DNA from: Deroplatys truncata
Lineage: Eukaryota > Arthropoda > Insecta > Mantodea > Mantidae
DNA length: 64,000 bases
Direction: 5' to 3'
Assembly (NCBI GenBank): GCA_030765065.1
Contig: CM060986.1
Location: forward strand, 80,717,573-80,781,572
The notes under the pieces are model-generated. The model ran no database searches. It had not been told where the DNA came from and saw nothing but the letters and a program-made list of their open reading frames with translations. Position numbers and translations under genes: made by a program. This document shows positions 45,679 through 58,204 of the stretch, piece after piece (within the stretch, counting starts at the first letter, position 1; each line of letters opens with the position of its first letter).

Positions 45679-45998
45679 TGATGTAGCACCGGCAGATTTT
45701 TCTGCTACTGTAAGAAGACATCTAACGTGGAGATATGGTCCAAGGAGGATAGGTCGAGGAAGGACTATACCTTGGCCTCCACGATCACCTGATCTCTATC
45801 CTTTGGATTTTTATGTATGGGTTCGCCTCAAGAGTGTACTATACTCTCGTTGATGCCGTTGAAGTACTGAAGAAAAGAGTTGTGCCTATTGTCAAGAATT
45901 CCGAGATGATCTGGGGGTGTCTGAAAGAATTTGAAACTCGGTATAGAGAGGAGTGCACTTTGAACACTCCTTTGATAGAAAAGAGAGTACAGTATTAA
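45679..45998 (+). pseudogene. Tc1/mariner-superfamily transposase C-terminal fragment
   Basis: Reads DVAPADFSATVRRHL, GPRRIGRGRTIPWPPRSPDL, YPLDFYVW, RLKSVLYS, then after a one-base shift LVDAVEVLKKRVVPIVKNSE and CLKEFETRYREEC. This is the DDE C-terminal half of a family widespread in insects (usual motifs D.APAHFS.VRR.L, WIGRGGP..WPPRSPDLTPLDF.LWG). Only the last third is present. It lies ~430 bp past the Orco stop, on the same strand. Confidence 0.78.
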
Positions 45999-45999
45999 T

Positions 46000-47840
46000 A
46001 ACATGCTACATACTAAAATAGAATTGTATTCCTTATTAAGTTAAGCTGTGAGTGAATTTTCAGGCAACTTAGAACTGTAATCAAACGAAAAGTCTACTGT
46101 TCAAATTGATTTGTTCTAATTAGGAAGATGTTGCTTAATGAAGTCAGTGGCAGCTTATAATCACAAATTTGCAATTGTCTCGCAAATGGCTCGTTTGTGA
46201 GTCAATGTTTACTGGAACGTTTTTGCTTCTACTGTCGTATACTTTCAACCGTTTCAATTTGCAATATTATTTATGACACTTCCTGTATAAACCTCGCACA
46301 TAATAGAGTACAAAGGTTCAACATTGTACATAAAGGCAATCTGCATGTAGTTTTAAATGTGCCTAAGTTTTACTACATATTTCTAAACGTAGCATACCAA
46401 ATAATATACGTATATATATTTAAACACAAATAATACTAATATTAAAGTCAAGAATCTCTACATCAAAACAGAAATTTGGCTCCTTTAAAAGAAACGTTTT
46501 CTTTCAGGCTCTTGTATAAAAGGATACAAACCACATATGGCAATTACAGAATTTGTCTACTGATCGTCTTGCCATACCTACGTTGTAATGTTAATTGATT
46601 ATACAAAAAGAAATTTTTTATAAATGTAAAAGTTCTGATGTTGAAGCAATTAAAAGTCAACATTTTATACCAGAGTGAATTGAAACCTTTTTCACAATCT
46701 GGCAGAGTAATATAAAAGTGGGATATAAATGTTAATGGCCTGTGTTCGTTTGTTTCAGAGACATTAAGTGTTTGGTTATTAATTTAGCAATTTTATGTTA
46801 ATTAAAATGATTCGCATGTAAACGGCATAAATATTTTACTAAAACTGCTAGTTTGGCTTTAAATCAGTATTAGGAGGAACACACTGAAGATTTTTAAAAT
46901 ACCTATGAGGCTACGCAAGAAAACAAGCCAAACATTGAAGCTCGGCTCCTCTAAAAGCTGATAATTCCAGAAGTTTTACTCCAAATTACAAGCTAATAGG
47001 ACAAACAATATGTCGCGAGGAGCATTTTAAGCAACCAAAAGTTCTGAGAAAAAACTTTCGAGAAAACTGCATATGGAACGTACGGATCACAGACATGTGA
47101 ATATTGCCAAAATTAGTAAAGCATACGAGCAAAATAGAAATACAGAATCTAAATATAATAAAGAAGAAGAAAGAAAACAAACAATTTTCGATTTTTTCGC
47201 GACTTTCACGCAATTTCACAGGCAAATTACCTTATAGGAGTTGAAAGTTAATCAATTGGAAGTAGAGCTTCCGATCGCACTCGCTACTTCCTGCTGGTGC
47301 AATAGGTAAATTCGCATTCAACCCTAAAACACTAGTAATGAATGAAACTTTATCACCCCCTTCATTGTCTTGGTCATCAAAAGGCAATGCACACAAGCTA
47401 CGCTCTTTTTCCCCCAACCTGCTGTCAGGTGTCGAGTTAAGCTTACTTTTATCCGCAGTATGCTATTAGCGAAGGACGTATGCCGTTTTAGGGCGAGAAG
47501 GGCAGAGAATGTTATTATGGACACAAAATATAGAATATGTATTCCGGTGATCTCTATTAATAAAACTTAATTTAAGTAATTAAGAAAATTAAGGGAGTTT
47601 GAGGTGGAAAATTCCCATCTTGGTAAACATTTCAGCTCGTTTTCTTCCAAAAATTAATACTCTGAAAAGAGAATAACTTTATAGGAAAGTTTGGTACAGC
47701 TGCTTTGATCCGATCAAGTCATTTAATATCCCATCTTTAAAAAGCAGTGTATACTAGTAAAATCAGGAATCTAGGACATAGAACTGGAAGCGAAAGGAGA
47801 TCTAGAACCTAGACTTGACGAGATATTTTGTGCCTAGGCC
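46000..47840. other. No gene seen downstream of Orco
   Basis: AT-rich with no supportable frame or repeat. Confidence 0.4.
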
Positions 47841-47849
47841 TCTAACAGG

Positions 47850-48330
47850 CGCCCCCGGGAGGGAGGTGAGAGGAGACAAAGGGTGGCCGGATTAGGAGTA
47901 ATTACAGAGCAGAGGACAGGATCCTTACATTTTCCAGGTTAAAAACCCCCGGTAGCAGCTAGTAAAACAGCTCCTCTCCCCACTACAAGCTTGCACATTC
48001 CACGGGGGCCAGAACTCTGAGACCGGCCCCATTCCGGGGACGAAGTGTTACGGAGAGCATCCTTTTTCCCTGTCATGCAACGCTGAGACTCCCGCCGATA
48101 CTAGTAATCCTGAAACAACCAATAAGATGAAAGGTGAAGTAAAATAAGAAAGAGGTGAAATGGAGGGGCAGGAAATTCGGGGGATGTAATTAAACTTCCC
48201 AGCATTCGCCTAGCGACCCAGGGAACCCCCGAAAAAATCTATGGGTCAGGAAGCTCGGCCGCGGGAATAATTCGGGACTTCCCGAATGCGAATCAAACGC
48301 GCTACTGCTTGCGCCAACTCACTCGAAAGA
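47850..48330 (-). repeat. tRNA-derived SINE
   Basis: The minus-strand head CGAGTGAGTTGGCGCAAGCA with GTTTGATTCGCATTCGGG matches the layout of the 41.4 and 21.0 kb heads; the body includes GGTCGCTAGGCGAATGCTGG and the far end CTCCCGGGGGCGCC. GC content is well above the surroundings. Confidence 0.65.
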
Positions 48331-48339
48331 AATCTAAAT

Positions 48340-49279
48340 CCTTAGAATGAATTTCTCTCTTAAGTTTCTCATACTGAATGAACATCAGTCTCTGTCTTAC
48401 TTAAATCTTGAGCTTAATATACCGCAAGGTTTGTAGTTAGAGAAAAGGACGTCGAACAAAAATATTTATAGGTTCTAAGCATTTGTATTTTGTACATAAA
48501 TTAATGTAATAATTTTCGGAATAAGAAAATAGATTTATAAGAACTATGAGCGAGATAAAACTCAACTAAATATCCAGGAGCATGTACGCTTATGTAGTTA
48601 AAATATTAGATTAAAATTATATTGCTTGTAAGAGTAGATAGGCTTTATATTCTTCTGAAAATTAACCATATAAACCAATTTAATTTTAGAAAATGCAAAT
48701 AGAACTCAGCCAAAGAAGGTAGATTTTTTGTATTGATATCATCAAACAGTACACCAAATTTCAACATTATCTCTGGACTACCATAGAACATGTTATTTTC
48801 ATAACAACATATGTGGTTTATAGAGTAAAAATGAGCGTTATAAATAAAAAGAAGTTATAATCAGCATTTTGTATTACAAAGCAAGGAGCGCTGGAAAAAC
48901 ATCGTGCCACTCTCGCTATAATTGTCATCTCATTACACTAACACTGGCACACACTCCTTTCAGGCAGCTGCTAGAAGATTCGTCATCTAGCTGAGTAATC
49001 ATCCTGAGCTGGGAGATTGTCTTCTTGAAATGATTGGTTCAAGAGACACCAAGCCCATTAATAGATGACTAGAAGCACCGTGAATCACATAGTAATTTCT
49101 CCTTTGCGGTGAATCTGCCTGTTCCGTGATCAAGAGCGACACATCACGTTTCGTTCTGCTCACAAGGAATACCCACGCGTTCATAATTGGGGTTTGGACC
49201 GGTAGCTGGCAGGGTCGACCACTCAAAACTTCAACGTTTGAACACTGTTCCGAATAATACTTCTTCCTCTTCTTGAACT
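48340..49279. other. No gene seen
   Basis: AT-rich to 48890; a 96-codon minus frame (48999-49289) beside the next SINE piece shows no domain. Confidence 0.35.
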
Positions 49280-49284
49280 GATTA

Positions 49285-49425
49285 CCCACCTCTTTGTAGG
49301 ACTTGCACCCCTAAGGACTTTACAAGTCAACCTTGGGTCAGTAGCTTGTCCAGGAGCAACCAAATGCTGGATCATAGCATATCTAGGAGGATGATCGGCA
49401 GACGGAACGCACTGATGGTTGGTAG
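49285..49425 (-). repeat. SINE 3' body fragment
   Basis: CCTCTTTGTAGGACTTGCAC, GGTCAGTAGCTTGTCCAGGA and ATCATAGCATATCTAGGAGG match the body of the 53.8 and 20.7 kb SINEs. Confidence 0.6.
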
Positions 49426-50019
49426 CGAGAGAAGGGACTGCGACTTTGCAATGTTCTCTGTAAACAAATATGATGCCACTACATCCTACTTCAAAAGCAG
49501 ATAAATCGGAATTAAGGGGTATTAGAAAAAAGAAAGCAATGTATCTTTAACTACTGATAATATGCAATTAGTTTATAAAAGCTACGATACAAATTTCAAA
49601 AGCTGTGCATTTTTTAAGGAATATCCGCTCCTATTAGTGTGTGACAGAGATCCTGGAAAAATTCTGATATGTAGTAGTTCTGGACTGAGGAGGTTGATCT
49701 AGTTACCTCATTGTTCCTTTCTAGTAATATCATATGTCCTTGTATTTCATTGAATCACAGTGTTATTTAACAATGCTATTTGATGGCTTCAACATTTATG
49801 CGGAAGTGTTCCGGGCCACAAATGATACTAATTTGGATGTGTAAACTCTTATTTACTTTAGGCATATCGCCACAGTTCCCCACTGGTGTATATTATGCAG
49901 CATATAAATGGAACAGACTCAACGAAACCGGCTCTTGGGGAGGGTAGATGTGTGTCCCTCACAGTACCTGATGTCACCTATACTCCGTGCGGTAACAGGG
50001 TTTCTCTGTTTACTTACTA

Positions 50020-50252
50020 CAACCTCTCTGCTGCCTGTGATCAAGCTAATATCTGGTATGGAAATGAAGAAGGAGGAAATGAATTGTAGGATGAAAGGGA
50101 TAATAGGAAAATTCGCGGATCAAATTATCCAATCCAGCATTCGCCTAGCAAAAATTGCGAAAAATTGGTCAGATTCGTTCGGTTCCGGGGGTTTCAACTC
50201 CCGAATACGGGCCACAGACATTACCGCCTAAACCATTCCGCTCAGTTCTGAA
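50020..50252 (-). repeat. tRNA-derived SINE head and body fragment
   Basis: Head on the minus strand CTGAGCGGAATGGTTTAGGC, then GTCTGTGGCCCGTATTCGGG, then CTAGGCGAATGCTGGATTGG as in the 48.2 kb copy. It may be the other part of the piece at 49.3 kb. Confidence 0.6.
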
Positions 50253-51635
50253 TAACCCTTTGGGCAAAAGTCGTTTCAGTTTCTGAGAAGCACCTCGCCT
50301 CAGTAGCTATCTTTAAATCCGAAAAGTAGCACCTTCACATCCTTCCTAATCACTTCCAGAACAATACTTTAGAAATAACAGAAAAGATTGTTATACTGTA
50401 CTTCGACTTGAAGTTATCGCTGATAACACATAACTGTCAACTGCAAACGCAGTAGTTATAACTAATGAACGGAGTTTTATCAAAGGAAAGTTTTCTATTA
50501 TGACCTTAGCTCTATGTTAAAACTAGTCACAAATCAAAGCCATGCTGAGCGTTAACCTAACGAGCGTGGCGATCATAGCTGATAGCTGAGAGGCGAGTCT
50601 CTTTTGTAAATTAATTTTACTCGTTAATTTTATAATTTCCTTAATAGAGAATTATTTCTGTTACATTTCTACTTCAATCTTGTACGTGGAATATGATTCT
50701 TCAGAGATACTGTTCTAATTTATGCACACTTGTATGGCAAATATTGAAAATTCTGCTGGACTTGATGTGGAAGCTATATTATCTTTCGGATGTTATTGTT
50801 ATACATCTAAAAGTTTGAAGGTTTGTAATGATGTTTTGTAGATTTATTAACAAGTTTAGGACACATACGAAAGCAACATTCTAAAAAAACACACTTTATG
50901 AGCAACAAATAATGAATAAAACATTGAAGGCAACAACAAATATATGAACTAGTTTTCCTTCTATACAAACTTATTTGAATGATTTTCGTTACTGAATTTA
51001 TAATCCAATTTTGTAACTTGTCATAATTGGTTTAGGGACAAACAAGTCAAAGCTTCTGGGGAACAAAACTAGTCTTTCAAACTTGACAACTATGTTGAAA
51101 CATTCTGTACTTATACATAAACATATCACAATATAAAATGATATTTAGTAATGTTTATCACGTATTATTAGTGTTTAATAAGATAGATCTTATAATCTTA
51201 ATATTAAGATCTAGGTAGCATTCAAGATGCCTAATTAAGAGTTAAGTACATAAAAATGTGCCGTTTTATAATTCTGTAATATTTGTGTAAAATACTGTAG
51301 GTTATGCATCTACGGTGCTAATAATGTAAGGTGAACTGAGTGTTAAAGTAAAGTTTTATGTTACTGGTATAATTAGTGTATTTCACTAGTTCTTATTGCA
51401 GATATTAAGTGGGCGACTGTTGATTAAAATAAAATGGAAACGCTAATATCAGGTAATCTAATCTTCAGTTTCCATGTACAGAAGTCCTGGGATACTAGAT
51501 ACTAAAGGTGTGAAACATTGTAATTCTTCATTTACCCCTGAATAAAAATTGTACATATTATGCTCATTACGTTAACATTTGTGTTTCAAACACAGCTTGT
51601 CTCTTACGTTTCACTCTCTTAAACACTGTTTCTTA
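50253..51635. other. No gene seen
   Basis: AT-rich with no supportable frame or repeat. Confidence 0.4.
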
Positions 51636-51819
51636 TATGCTAGCTGTATTTTTCCGCGCTCTCTTTTCTACCTCCTTCTCTCGATTGGCTAATGCAAGGT
51701 CAAGCAATAAAAGTACTTTTATGACAGATGCAAGTGCTTTTGTCATCCTGAGAGGCAGGTTTAAACTAAGGATCCTCCTACCTATTTGTGGAAAAGAATT
51801 TGTATGGAATTCCAGGTGT

Positions 51820-52270
51820 ATTAACTCTGTTATTTTAACACCTAATTTAGTCTGGAAACTGCCTAATAAACCGTATGCAATTGACAAAGCACAACAAGGT
51901 TAATCTTGGGTGGGTGCCTGGACATAAGGGGTTTATAGGCAATGTAAAATCAGATATCCTGGCAAGAAAGGGATCTGCTCAAGCATATGCTGTACCTGAG
52001 CCAGTTTTTGGCACGTCCTTAAACTCTGTTCGAAGAACCATTGCTGAGTGTATTAATCATAACCACCAATTGCAGTGGGTTCAAATAGAGGGATACAAGC
52101 ACATTAAGGGAATAATGAGCAGTATATCCTCCTCACTCGCTGAAGATGCACTTATTCTCAATAGATCTGAAATAAACCTGATAACCGGACACTTGATGGG
52201 ACATTGTAGATTATGTAAGCTTGTAAATACAATTGGAATCTTTTTAAAAAGAATTAAAAAGAAGAGTTAA
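51820..52270 (+). pseudogene. Non-LTR retrotransposon RNase H / C-terminal fragment
   Basis: From about 51845, LVWKL is followed after a one-base shift by QLTKHNKVNLGWVPGHKGFI and GNVKSDILARKGSA, the fourth RNase H motif (usual WVPGH.GI.GNE.AD.LARKGS); then PEPVFGTSLNSVRRTI, LQWVQIEGYKHIK and LITGHLMGHCRLCKL (usual LTGHC). The E of GNE is Val and A of AD is Ser, so the enzyme is degraded. It differs in type from the 8.4 kb RNase H fragment, so two LINE families are represented. Confidence 0.82.
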
Positions 52271-52419
52271 CATGCAAAAGTCTGAATAGAGAAATACTTA
52301 AAGAGAGGTTTCTGAATATATGCTACAGTAGGCAACTAAACGAAATATGTAATGAGACGAACATAAATGCCACTTTTATTCATAGACCATAAGCTACACT
52401 AAAGTCAATACGACATATG

Positions 52420-52650
52420 ATGGCTCTCTAGATTTACGAAACAGATACATGGTGCTTAAAAGGAGTGTATGATCACCACGGACAGCAATGCATGCTCTGC
52501 ATCGTGCTCCCCTGCTAGCCGCAAGTTTGGTAAGCAGTTCTTGTGGTAGGGCGTTCCATTCCTAAACCAGCGCTGTTGACAACTGTTGGATAGTCGTTGG
52601 TGCACGTGGATGTGCTGCAATGCGTCTCCCATCTCGTCCTTAGGTTTTGC
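52420..52650 (-). pseudogene. Tc1-like transposase C-terminal fragment
   Basis: The minus strand reads RRIAAHPRAPTTIQQLSTAL, a stop, EWNALPQELLTKLAAS and ARCRACIAVRGDHTLL, the end of a Tc1-type transposase (usual EEW..IPQ, R.RACI.A.GGHT.Y). The remainder is absent. Confidence 0.72.
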
Positions 52651-52659
52651 GCACCAGTG

Positions 52660-53738
52660 TATTTTTTTAAGGAAAGTAAAGGGATGAAGGAGGGTAAATT
52701 AATTTCTAAGCCTATTCAATATGCAGGCTATATAACAAATAGGATGAAGCTCCTCATATAATTTTCAAATTTGAAGCACTGGGTAGGAAAATATATGAAA
52801 TTTTTTGTTTGATAAACCCAAATGACGATTTTCCTAAAGAAAACTTAGTTAATAAAACACTATCTTTAATTAAAGGGACAGGGCTATTTAATTAAAACTA
52901 TAGTGTTAGAAGATAACACGGTTTCAGTATTAAGGGCAATTAGAACCCGACTCCATCACAACAGTCAACTCTGTTATTTAATATATTTGATTCATACGGT
53001 TATGAAAATGTAAATTTAACAATTGTCTTCGAATATATCAAGACAAACGATTATGTTAAATAAGGGACTAGTTTGTAGCCCACAACAAGCTATACACAAC
53101 AGCGGCCAATGAGACGTGACTAGTGCACGCGACAGTTTACCTCATTCGACTTTCAATGACACTGTATGTACAGTATTCTTATAAAGAATGGCCAAAATAA
53201 ACCTTGACCGCATTTTTCCGTATACTGTATATCAAGATACCAGCTGACCTATTCCAGAGTTTCCGTAAAAGCCACTATTTTTCTCGTTTTGATCAACAGT
53301 TATAGCACCTCGGAGCATAGCAATTTATTTTTCTTAAACACGGGAGCTGTGAAGACAAGGTCTATCTAAAATGAACAGATCGATAGCCTGACTTATATAG
53401 CGGCCTCCATCTGTTACATGTGTGTGTGTGTGTGTGTGCGTGCGCGTTACAGAGGGCACTACTTCCGTTAAAACAGGCCTTACAGGGACAAGCCCCGCCC
53501 CTTGGTTAGCAAGCTGTTCCCACTGAAACTTTCAAGGCACACGGTTTTTCCTAACTTTGCAGATACTAGTGGTTACACGGTGGGCTTTATTTGGAATGGT
53601 TTTTATTGAAGTATTCGTAACTAGAGTCTGCATTTTTATATAATACTGTAGAACCTACAGTTATAGTGGCCTTATTTGTTTATCTTTTGAATAACCACTT
53701 ACCTTGTTTTTCCTTCCCTTATTTCTTTCCTTCCTTTG
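52660..53738. other. No gene seen
   Basis: Contains a (TG)n run at 53419-53438. No supportable frame. Confidence 0.4.
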
Positions 53739-54150
53739 CATTGTATTAAAACATTCATTCATTCATTATCTGTTTACCCTCCTCTTATGTAGGACTTACA
53801 CCCCCCAGGACTTACAAGCGGGTGCCTGGGGTCAGAGGCCCGTCGAGGAGCAGATACTCATGGATCAGACAGAGCATCCAGGATGGGTGATCAGCCCGAT
53901 GCCTGGTATGGGATGAAGGAAGTAGATGAAACGAAATGTTGGTGAAATGGATGAAAGGAAAGGTGATGATGGAGCAGTTGGTGGAATGAATGGCGGGGGA
54001 AACCGGAGAACCCGGAGAAAACCCGCCCAGACGCCGCTTCGTCCACCACAAATCCCACATGCAGGTCCCTGGGATTGAACCCGGGCCGCCTAGATGGGAG
54101 GCGAGCGGTCTAACCACTCGGCCACGGCGCCGCCCCATTGTATTAAAACA
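53739..54150 (-). mobile_element. Full-length tRNA-derived SINE with target-site duplication
   Basis: The element (53754-54135) is flanked by identical 15-bp direct repeats CATTGTATTAAAACA at 53739-53753 and 54136-54150. On the minus strand the 5' head is GCCGTGGCCGAGTGGTTAGA (A-box) with GGGTTCAATCCCAGGG (B-box), like a Ser/Leu-type tRNA, and the 3' end is a GAAT-type tail. Identical duplications mean a young insertion made by LINE machinery. The polymerase III promoter appears intact. Confidence 0.93.
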
Positions 54151-55430
54151 ATGTTTTAAAAATCGGTAATAGTTTTCCTTTTCCTGGGTTACAATAATTA
54201 AGTCTGCATTTAAGTATAAAGTAAAATACTACGAAACACAAAGAATAGAATAATTAATAGTGTACAGTAAGATGTGTGAGAATTTTTATTACGTCATATA
54301 TTTTTAAAACTGAAGATTTCTAGAACTGTAAGTCCTATATTATTGAACACAAATATATTCCTGTTCTTTCTAAACTTAGATGACTAAATGGAATATATAT
54401 GACTCTATGAAATCTCAAAGCGAAAATGTAAATGCGGTCAGAGTTTTGAACTTGTTCCGTACCCTTAGAATTTCGTATCTATACACTTTCCAGAGTACTG
54501 GAAAACAACATCAGTTACAAAATATAGATCTGTGTACCCGAATATTAATTAACTCAAATATTCTTATCGGGATGTAAATAAGAAAATTTATCTGAAAACG
54601 TTTGCTTATAAGCTTGTGTTATTCAGTATGTTCCATAAGAGCAATAACAAGCGAAGTATCCATTGCTTTTGGTTTCATGATCCTCCTTTTCATTTTGAGT
54701 AAAGTAATGAAGAAACCATTTACCTCTTCTGCAGCTAAAACGTTAAAATTGAGTTATTCTAAGTTAAAAGTTTTTCTGCATATTTAAAATGCAAGTACAT
54801 ACATATTCAAAACGTAATTTTGTACTTTGGTGTAGTCCTTGTGCACTTCCAATACCAGAGATATATCCGAAATAATCAGAAAGAACGTTCATTATAATTT
54901 TATTATATTTATATATTAGTCTCCTAGATGGGTATGAAATAAAAGTACGAAAGAACTAAAAAAATTGAAATAACTTATAAAAATGTGACAGAAAATTGTG
55001 TATATATAATATTTCTGAATAGTGTTAATCTTGTAAGAATTATATAGTTCTGTTTTACAGGAACATGATAAACACAATTTTATAAAATTCGGGATATTCA
55101 GGACAAAATTTAAGTAAGTGTATGAAATTGGCTTTAGAATCCTTGCATACGTAAGCAGTGGTTTGGTGGTATGCCTTTTTAAGGGAATGATCACCTCATG
55201 TTCGACACCTGCATACGTCATTGCTGTCTAAAACACTAGTCAGCATACTCCTCGAGTATTTAAACTTGAGGGGTTTATGACGGCTGGTGCTCTGCCTCTC
55301 ACATAACTAATCGGATTCTATAATGGTCAGCTCTTTAAATTTATTTTGTGCTAGATTACAATTTCAACGTAGGGCGTGGGTACGACGAAGATGGAACGCC
55401 GGACTTCTTCCGTCTACCAGGTAAACTTAA
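54151..55430. other. No gene seen
   Basis: AT-rich; no supportable feature. Confidence 0.4.
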
Positions 55431-55442
55431 AAGCTACCCCCC

Positions 55443-55466
55443 CTCTCTCTCTCTCTCTCTCTCTCT
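55443..55466. repeat. (CT)n microsatellite
   Basis: An uninterrupted CT run, followed after TTGCT by CAGAGAGAGT, so it could pair with itself. Confidence 0.9.
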
Positions 55467-55639
55467 TGCTCAGAGAGAGTGTCCGGGTGAGTCTTCTCAG
55501 CTTGCGGATTGAGAAATTATGCAGTCCCAGCGTTGTACAGGCTATGCCGTAAACACTACATCGCGTCGTATCACTTTCGGCATAAATGATTGCTTTGCAC
55601 CGCTGTGCGTGCAGTGACTTCCACTCGAAGCGCAACAGT

Positions 55640-55700
55640 GTGCGCGTTGGCCTTTAGGGGTTAAGGTCTCCTGTTCAAATACTGCCAATTGAAGGTACTT
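55640..55700 (+). repeat. Weak tRNA-like SINE head
   Basis: GTTGGCCTTTAGGGGTTAAGG resembles an A-box and CTGTTCAAATACTG a B-box. No tRNA fold is convincing. Confidence 0.35.
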
Positions 55701-56074
55701 TTTATGTTAAGTAAATTTAACGAGAACTGATAGTTTGGCATGGAAATGTCGTTTCACTTAATTAGTTTAATTGTGTGAATTTCATTAAAACACAAATTGT
55801 TACTTGTTAGAATATGCAAAACCACTTTTTAGTGCATTCGGAAAGAAATCATGATTTGCTAGAACGTTCTCGAAACATGAACAGGAATGAATTATTCGCA
55901 GGCGTGATTTGAGTTTCCAATTTTCACCAAGACTTTCCAGCAGGTGAACCATTGTGCTACTAGAGCAGAGTTCTTTTTAAGTTCCCTTGTTTTACCCAGT
56001 GTATGATACTGTGCTTTTACTGTTTTCGTTACCACTTATTATCCAATTACACAACGCACATATACACACAAATA

Positions 56075-56190
56075 CCCATGCCCATAGCGGGACTCGAACC
56101 CGCGACCCTTAGCTTGGCGGAGCGCCGAAGCTATACACTCCAGCGACCACGGCTACGAGAGCCGGCGACGTTAGCAGCGAGCACCATCGT
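56075..56190 (-). repeat. tRNA-like SINE head
   Basis: The minus strand reads TCTCGTAGCCGTGGTCGCTGG then, 45 bp on, GCGGGTTCGAGTCCCGCTATG, a strong B-box. The A-box-like part and arms do not match a normal tRNA length, and GC-rich flanking sequence continues, so a SINE head is favoured over a tRNA gene. Confidence 0.5.
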
Positions 56191-56295
56191 AGCCCTAACC
56201 AGCGGGCTGGTGAATGCGGTGTCAGCACCTGCATTTCGCTCCATTTGTAATATTTGGTTGCCTAGTTACCAATCCGCAGGATGAGAAGACTCACG

Positions 56296-56297
<2 letters not shown>

Positions 56298-56338
<41 letters not shown>
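56298..56338. repeat. (AT)n microsatellite
   Basis: About 20 AT units just past the tRNA-like segment. Confidence 0.95.
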
Positions 56339-56339
<1 letters not shown>

Positions 56340-56342
<3 letters not shown>

Positions 56343-57344
56343 AGATTATTTATTAGAAAGATTAAAGCCTCTCTTGGAATCAGAATTAATACGGATAATA
56401 GTGTCACTTTTCATCACCCTTCAGCCACCCGCAACCTATAGCTCTCTCTACAATATCCCTGAGCCAAGACTTTCAGATCTGTCCAAATGAAAGGTCTCTA
56501 AATCCTCGTCGGGAGCCAAAGAGCGGCGTTTTGCATTGGCGTATGTGATGTTGAATGACCATTCTGACGAAAATTCAACATTTTTGTCCCCTCCTCGACC
56601 TATCTGTTATAGACGCCGGCTTTGGCAAAGTGACCTTAAATTATAATCTTTTCAAAATTTTGCATAATAGGCATCAATTGTTTATTCTCAGATGGGCAGC
56701 AGTATTTCGCTCGAATTACAATCTGTCCATGGCCTTCGCAGACGCTATGGATGCTACAAGATTGCTATTCTAAATGTTAGAAGTTTTCAGAGCACTACAT
56801 TACCTATTGGTGAGCTACACCAGTGGAAAAGTCCTATATGTAACATTCACATGACGTTCACTACCGCATTATCAGTTGACAAATGTCGCTTTAAGGTTTC
56901 GCCTAACACTTTGTACTAAACCGGATAAATATGTTTCAGTGTTGCCAACCGTAGCGAAATTTGATCCTTCGGGAGGCAGAAAGGAAAAATGTGGGAAAAC
57001 ATAGCATCCTTTGTCAATTTTAATTTAAAAATCAAATTTATGATTATTACTAAAATAAGCATGTACAAAGTTTTAATTCATATTCTACAAAACTAATTTA
57101 GTCATTTTGACGTTTTTAAATCCTCCTTAACACCTATTCAAGTGTAAAGAGAATCAGTTCCTTCACTGCCTTCATTATTGCACCGTATTCATGCAGTGAG
57201 ATAATGCATGTGAATCACATAATTCACACAAACGGCTACTTCCCTGACAGCGCACATGATATTATTACTCGAATAATTTGTCCTCCATAATTCCGCCTTA
57301 TCTTAACCAATAGCCAATTAATGGAAGTATATGTTATGTTGTCA
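56340..57344. other. No gene seen
   Basis: No supportable frame or repeat. Confidence 0.35.
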
Positions 57345-57465
57345 TTTTTACTTTCGCTACCACGTACATAGTAGGCAGAGAAGGTATTGCATTTCACTCA
57401 AAAATTATATACCGGGATTTCATCGAAAATACACGTTTTGAGGCTCCTTGTGCACCACTGGATTT
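57345..57465 (-). repeat. Family A 3' part, separated from its remainder
   Basis: TTTTTACTTTCGCTACCACGTA through GGATTTCATCGAAAATACA to TTTTGAGGCTCC is the reversed 3' end; the collinear continuation resumes at ~58205. Confidence 0.6.
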
Positions 57466-58200
57466 TTCCCATAACCAGAGGTATTAAATATTGTGGAAAG
57501 GACTATTGCGTAGGAGCTAGGAATTGAAAAGAATCACCACCACGTATGTTAACAATTTATTATAAAGTGTTGCATTTGTTAATAATTCCATCATTGGCTT
57601 GGATTAACATTTTAAAAGTTTTGTGATTACAAATAATATGCTTGGAGACGATAACGTAATCTACTCTTTCACTTTTTATAATTTAAATTGCCCTACAAAT
57701 CAAGAATATTTCTCAAACAGCGAATAATAAAACGCAATGTTACACTAAGTGAAAGATATAGATGCTTCTCCCGTAAATGTGAATAAAAAGGTTAAATTTT
57801 GTAGCTTACCAAACAGTTAGAAATAATTTAGAAAAGCTAAAAGGTTACTCTTGGTGGATTACGCCAAATCTCGCCATCACAAAACCAGACCACCAGTCTG
57901 GGTGCTATCCACTCGGTCCCTGGCCGAAGAGTCCCTCTGCTGCCTGCCCAGGAGTTACTGGAGTTGTCCACGAGCATGATGGCGCTGGCTTCAGTGGCGT
58001 GAAGCAAAGCAGCCAATAATAACTCTGCACAACGCTTTAAGTTGTGGAATAATGAATTACGTCATGCATGACATCTTTCTCGAAGCTTCGGATGTTAACT
58101 GTTTCTCTCGATGAACCACGTCATTATTTCCGAAGCATTGGGCCGTTCTTGAGCTGGTTGCATAAGCCATGACCAAGGGCGAGGGGAAAAATGGCACACA
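57466..58200. repeat. Possible insertion splitting a family A copy
   Basis: About 735 bp lie between two collinear parts of one family A copy. It contains GC-richer text at 57850-58010 with no transposase frame. Its own ends and duplications were not identified. Confidence 0.35.
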
Positions 58201-58204
58201 TAAA

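Noticed and set aside
48999..49289. 96-codon minus frame beside a SINE
   Set aside because: No domain or start context; partly overlaps repeat sequence.
56075..56190. A functional tRNA gene
   Set aside because: B-box is good but arm lengths and the A-box do not fit a tRNA, and the sequence continues as a repeat.
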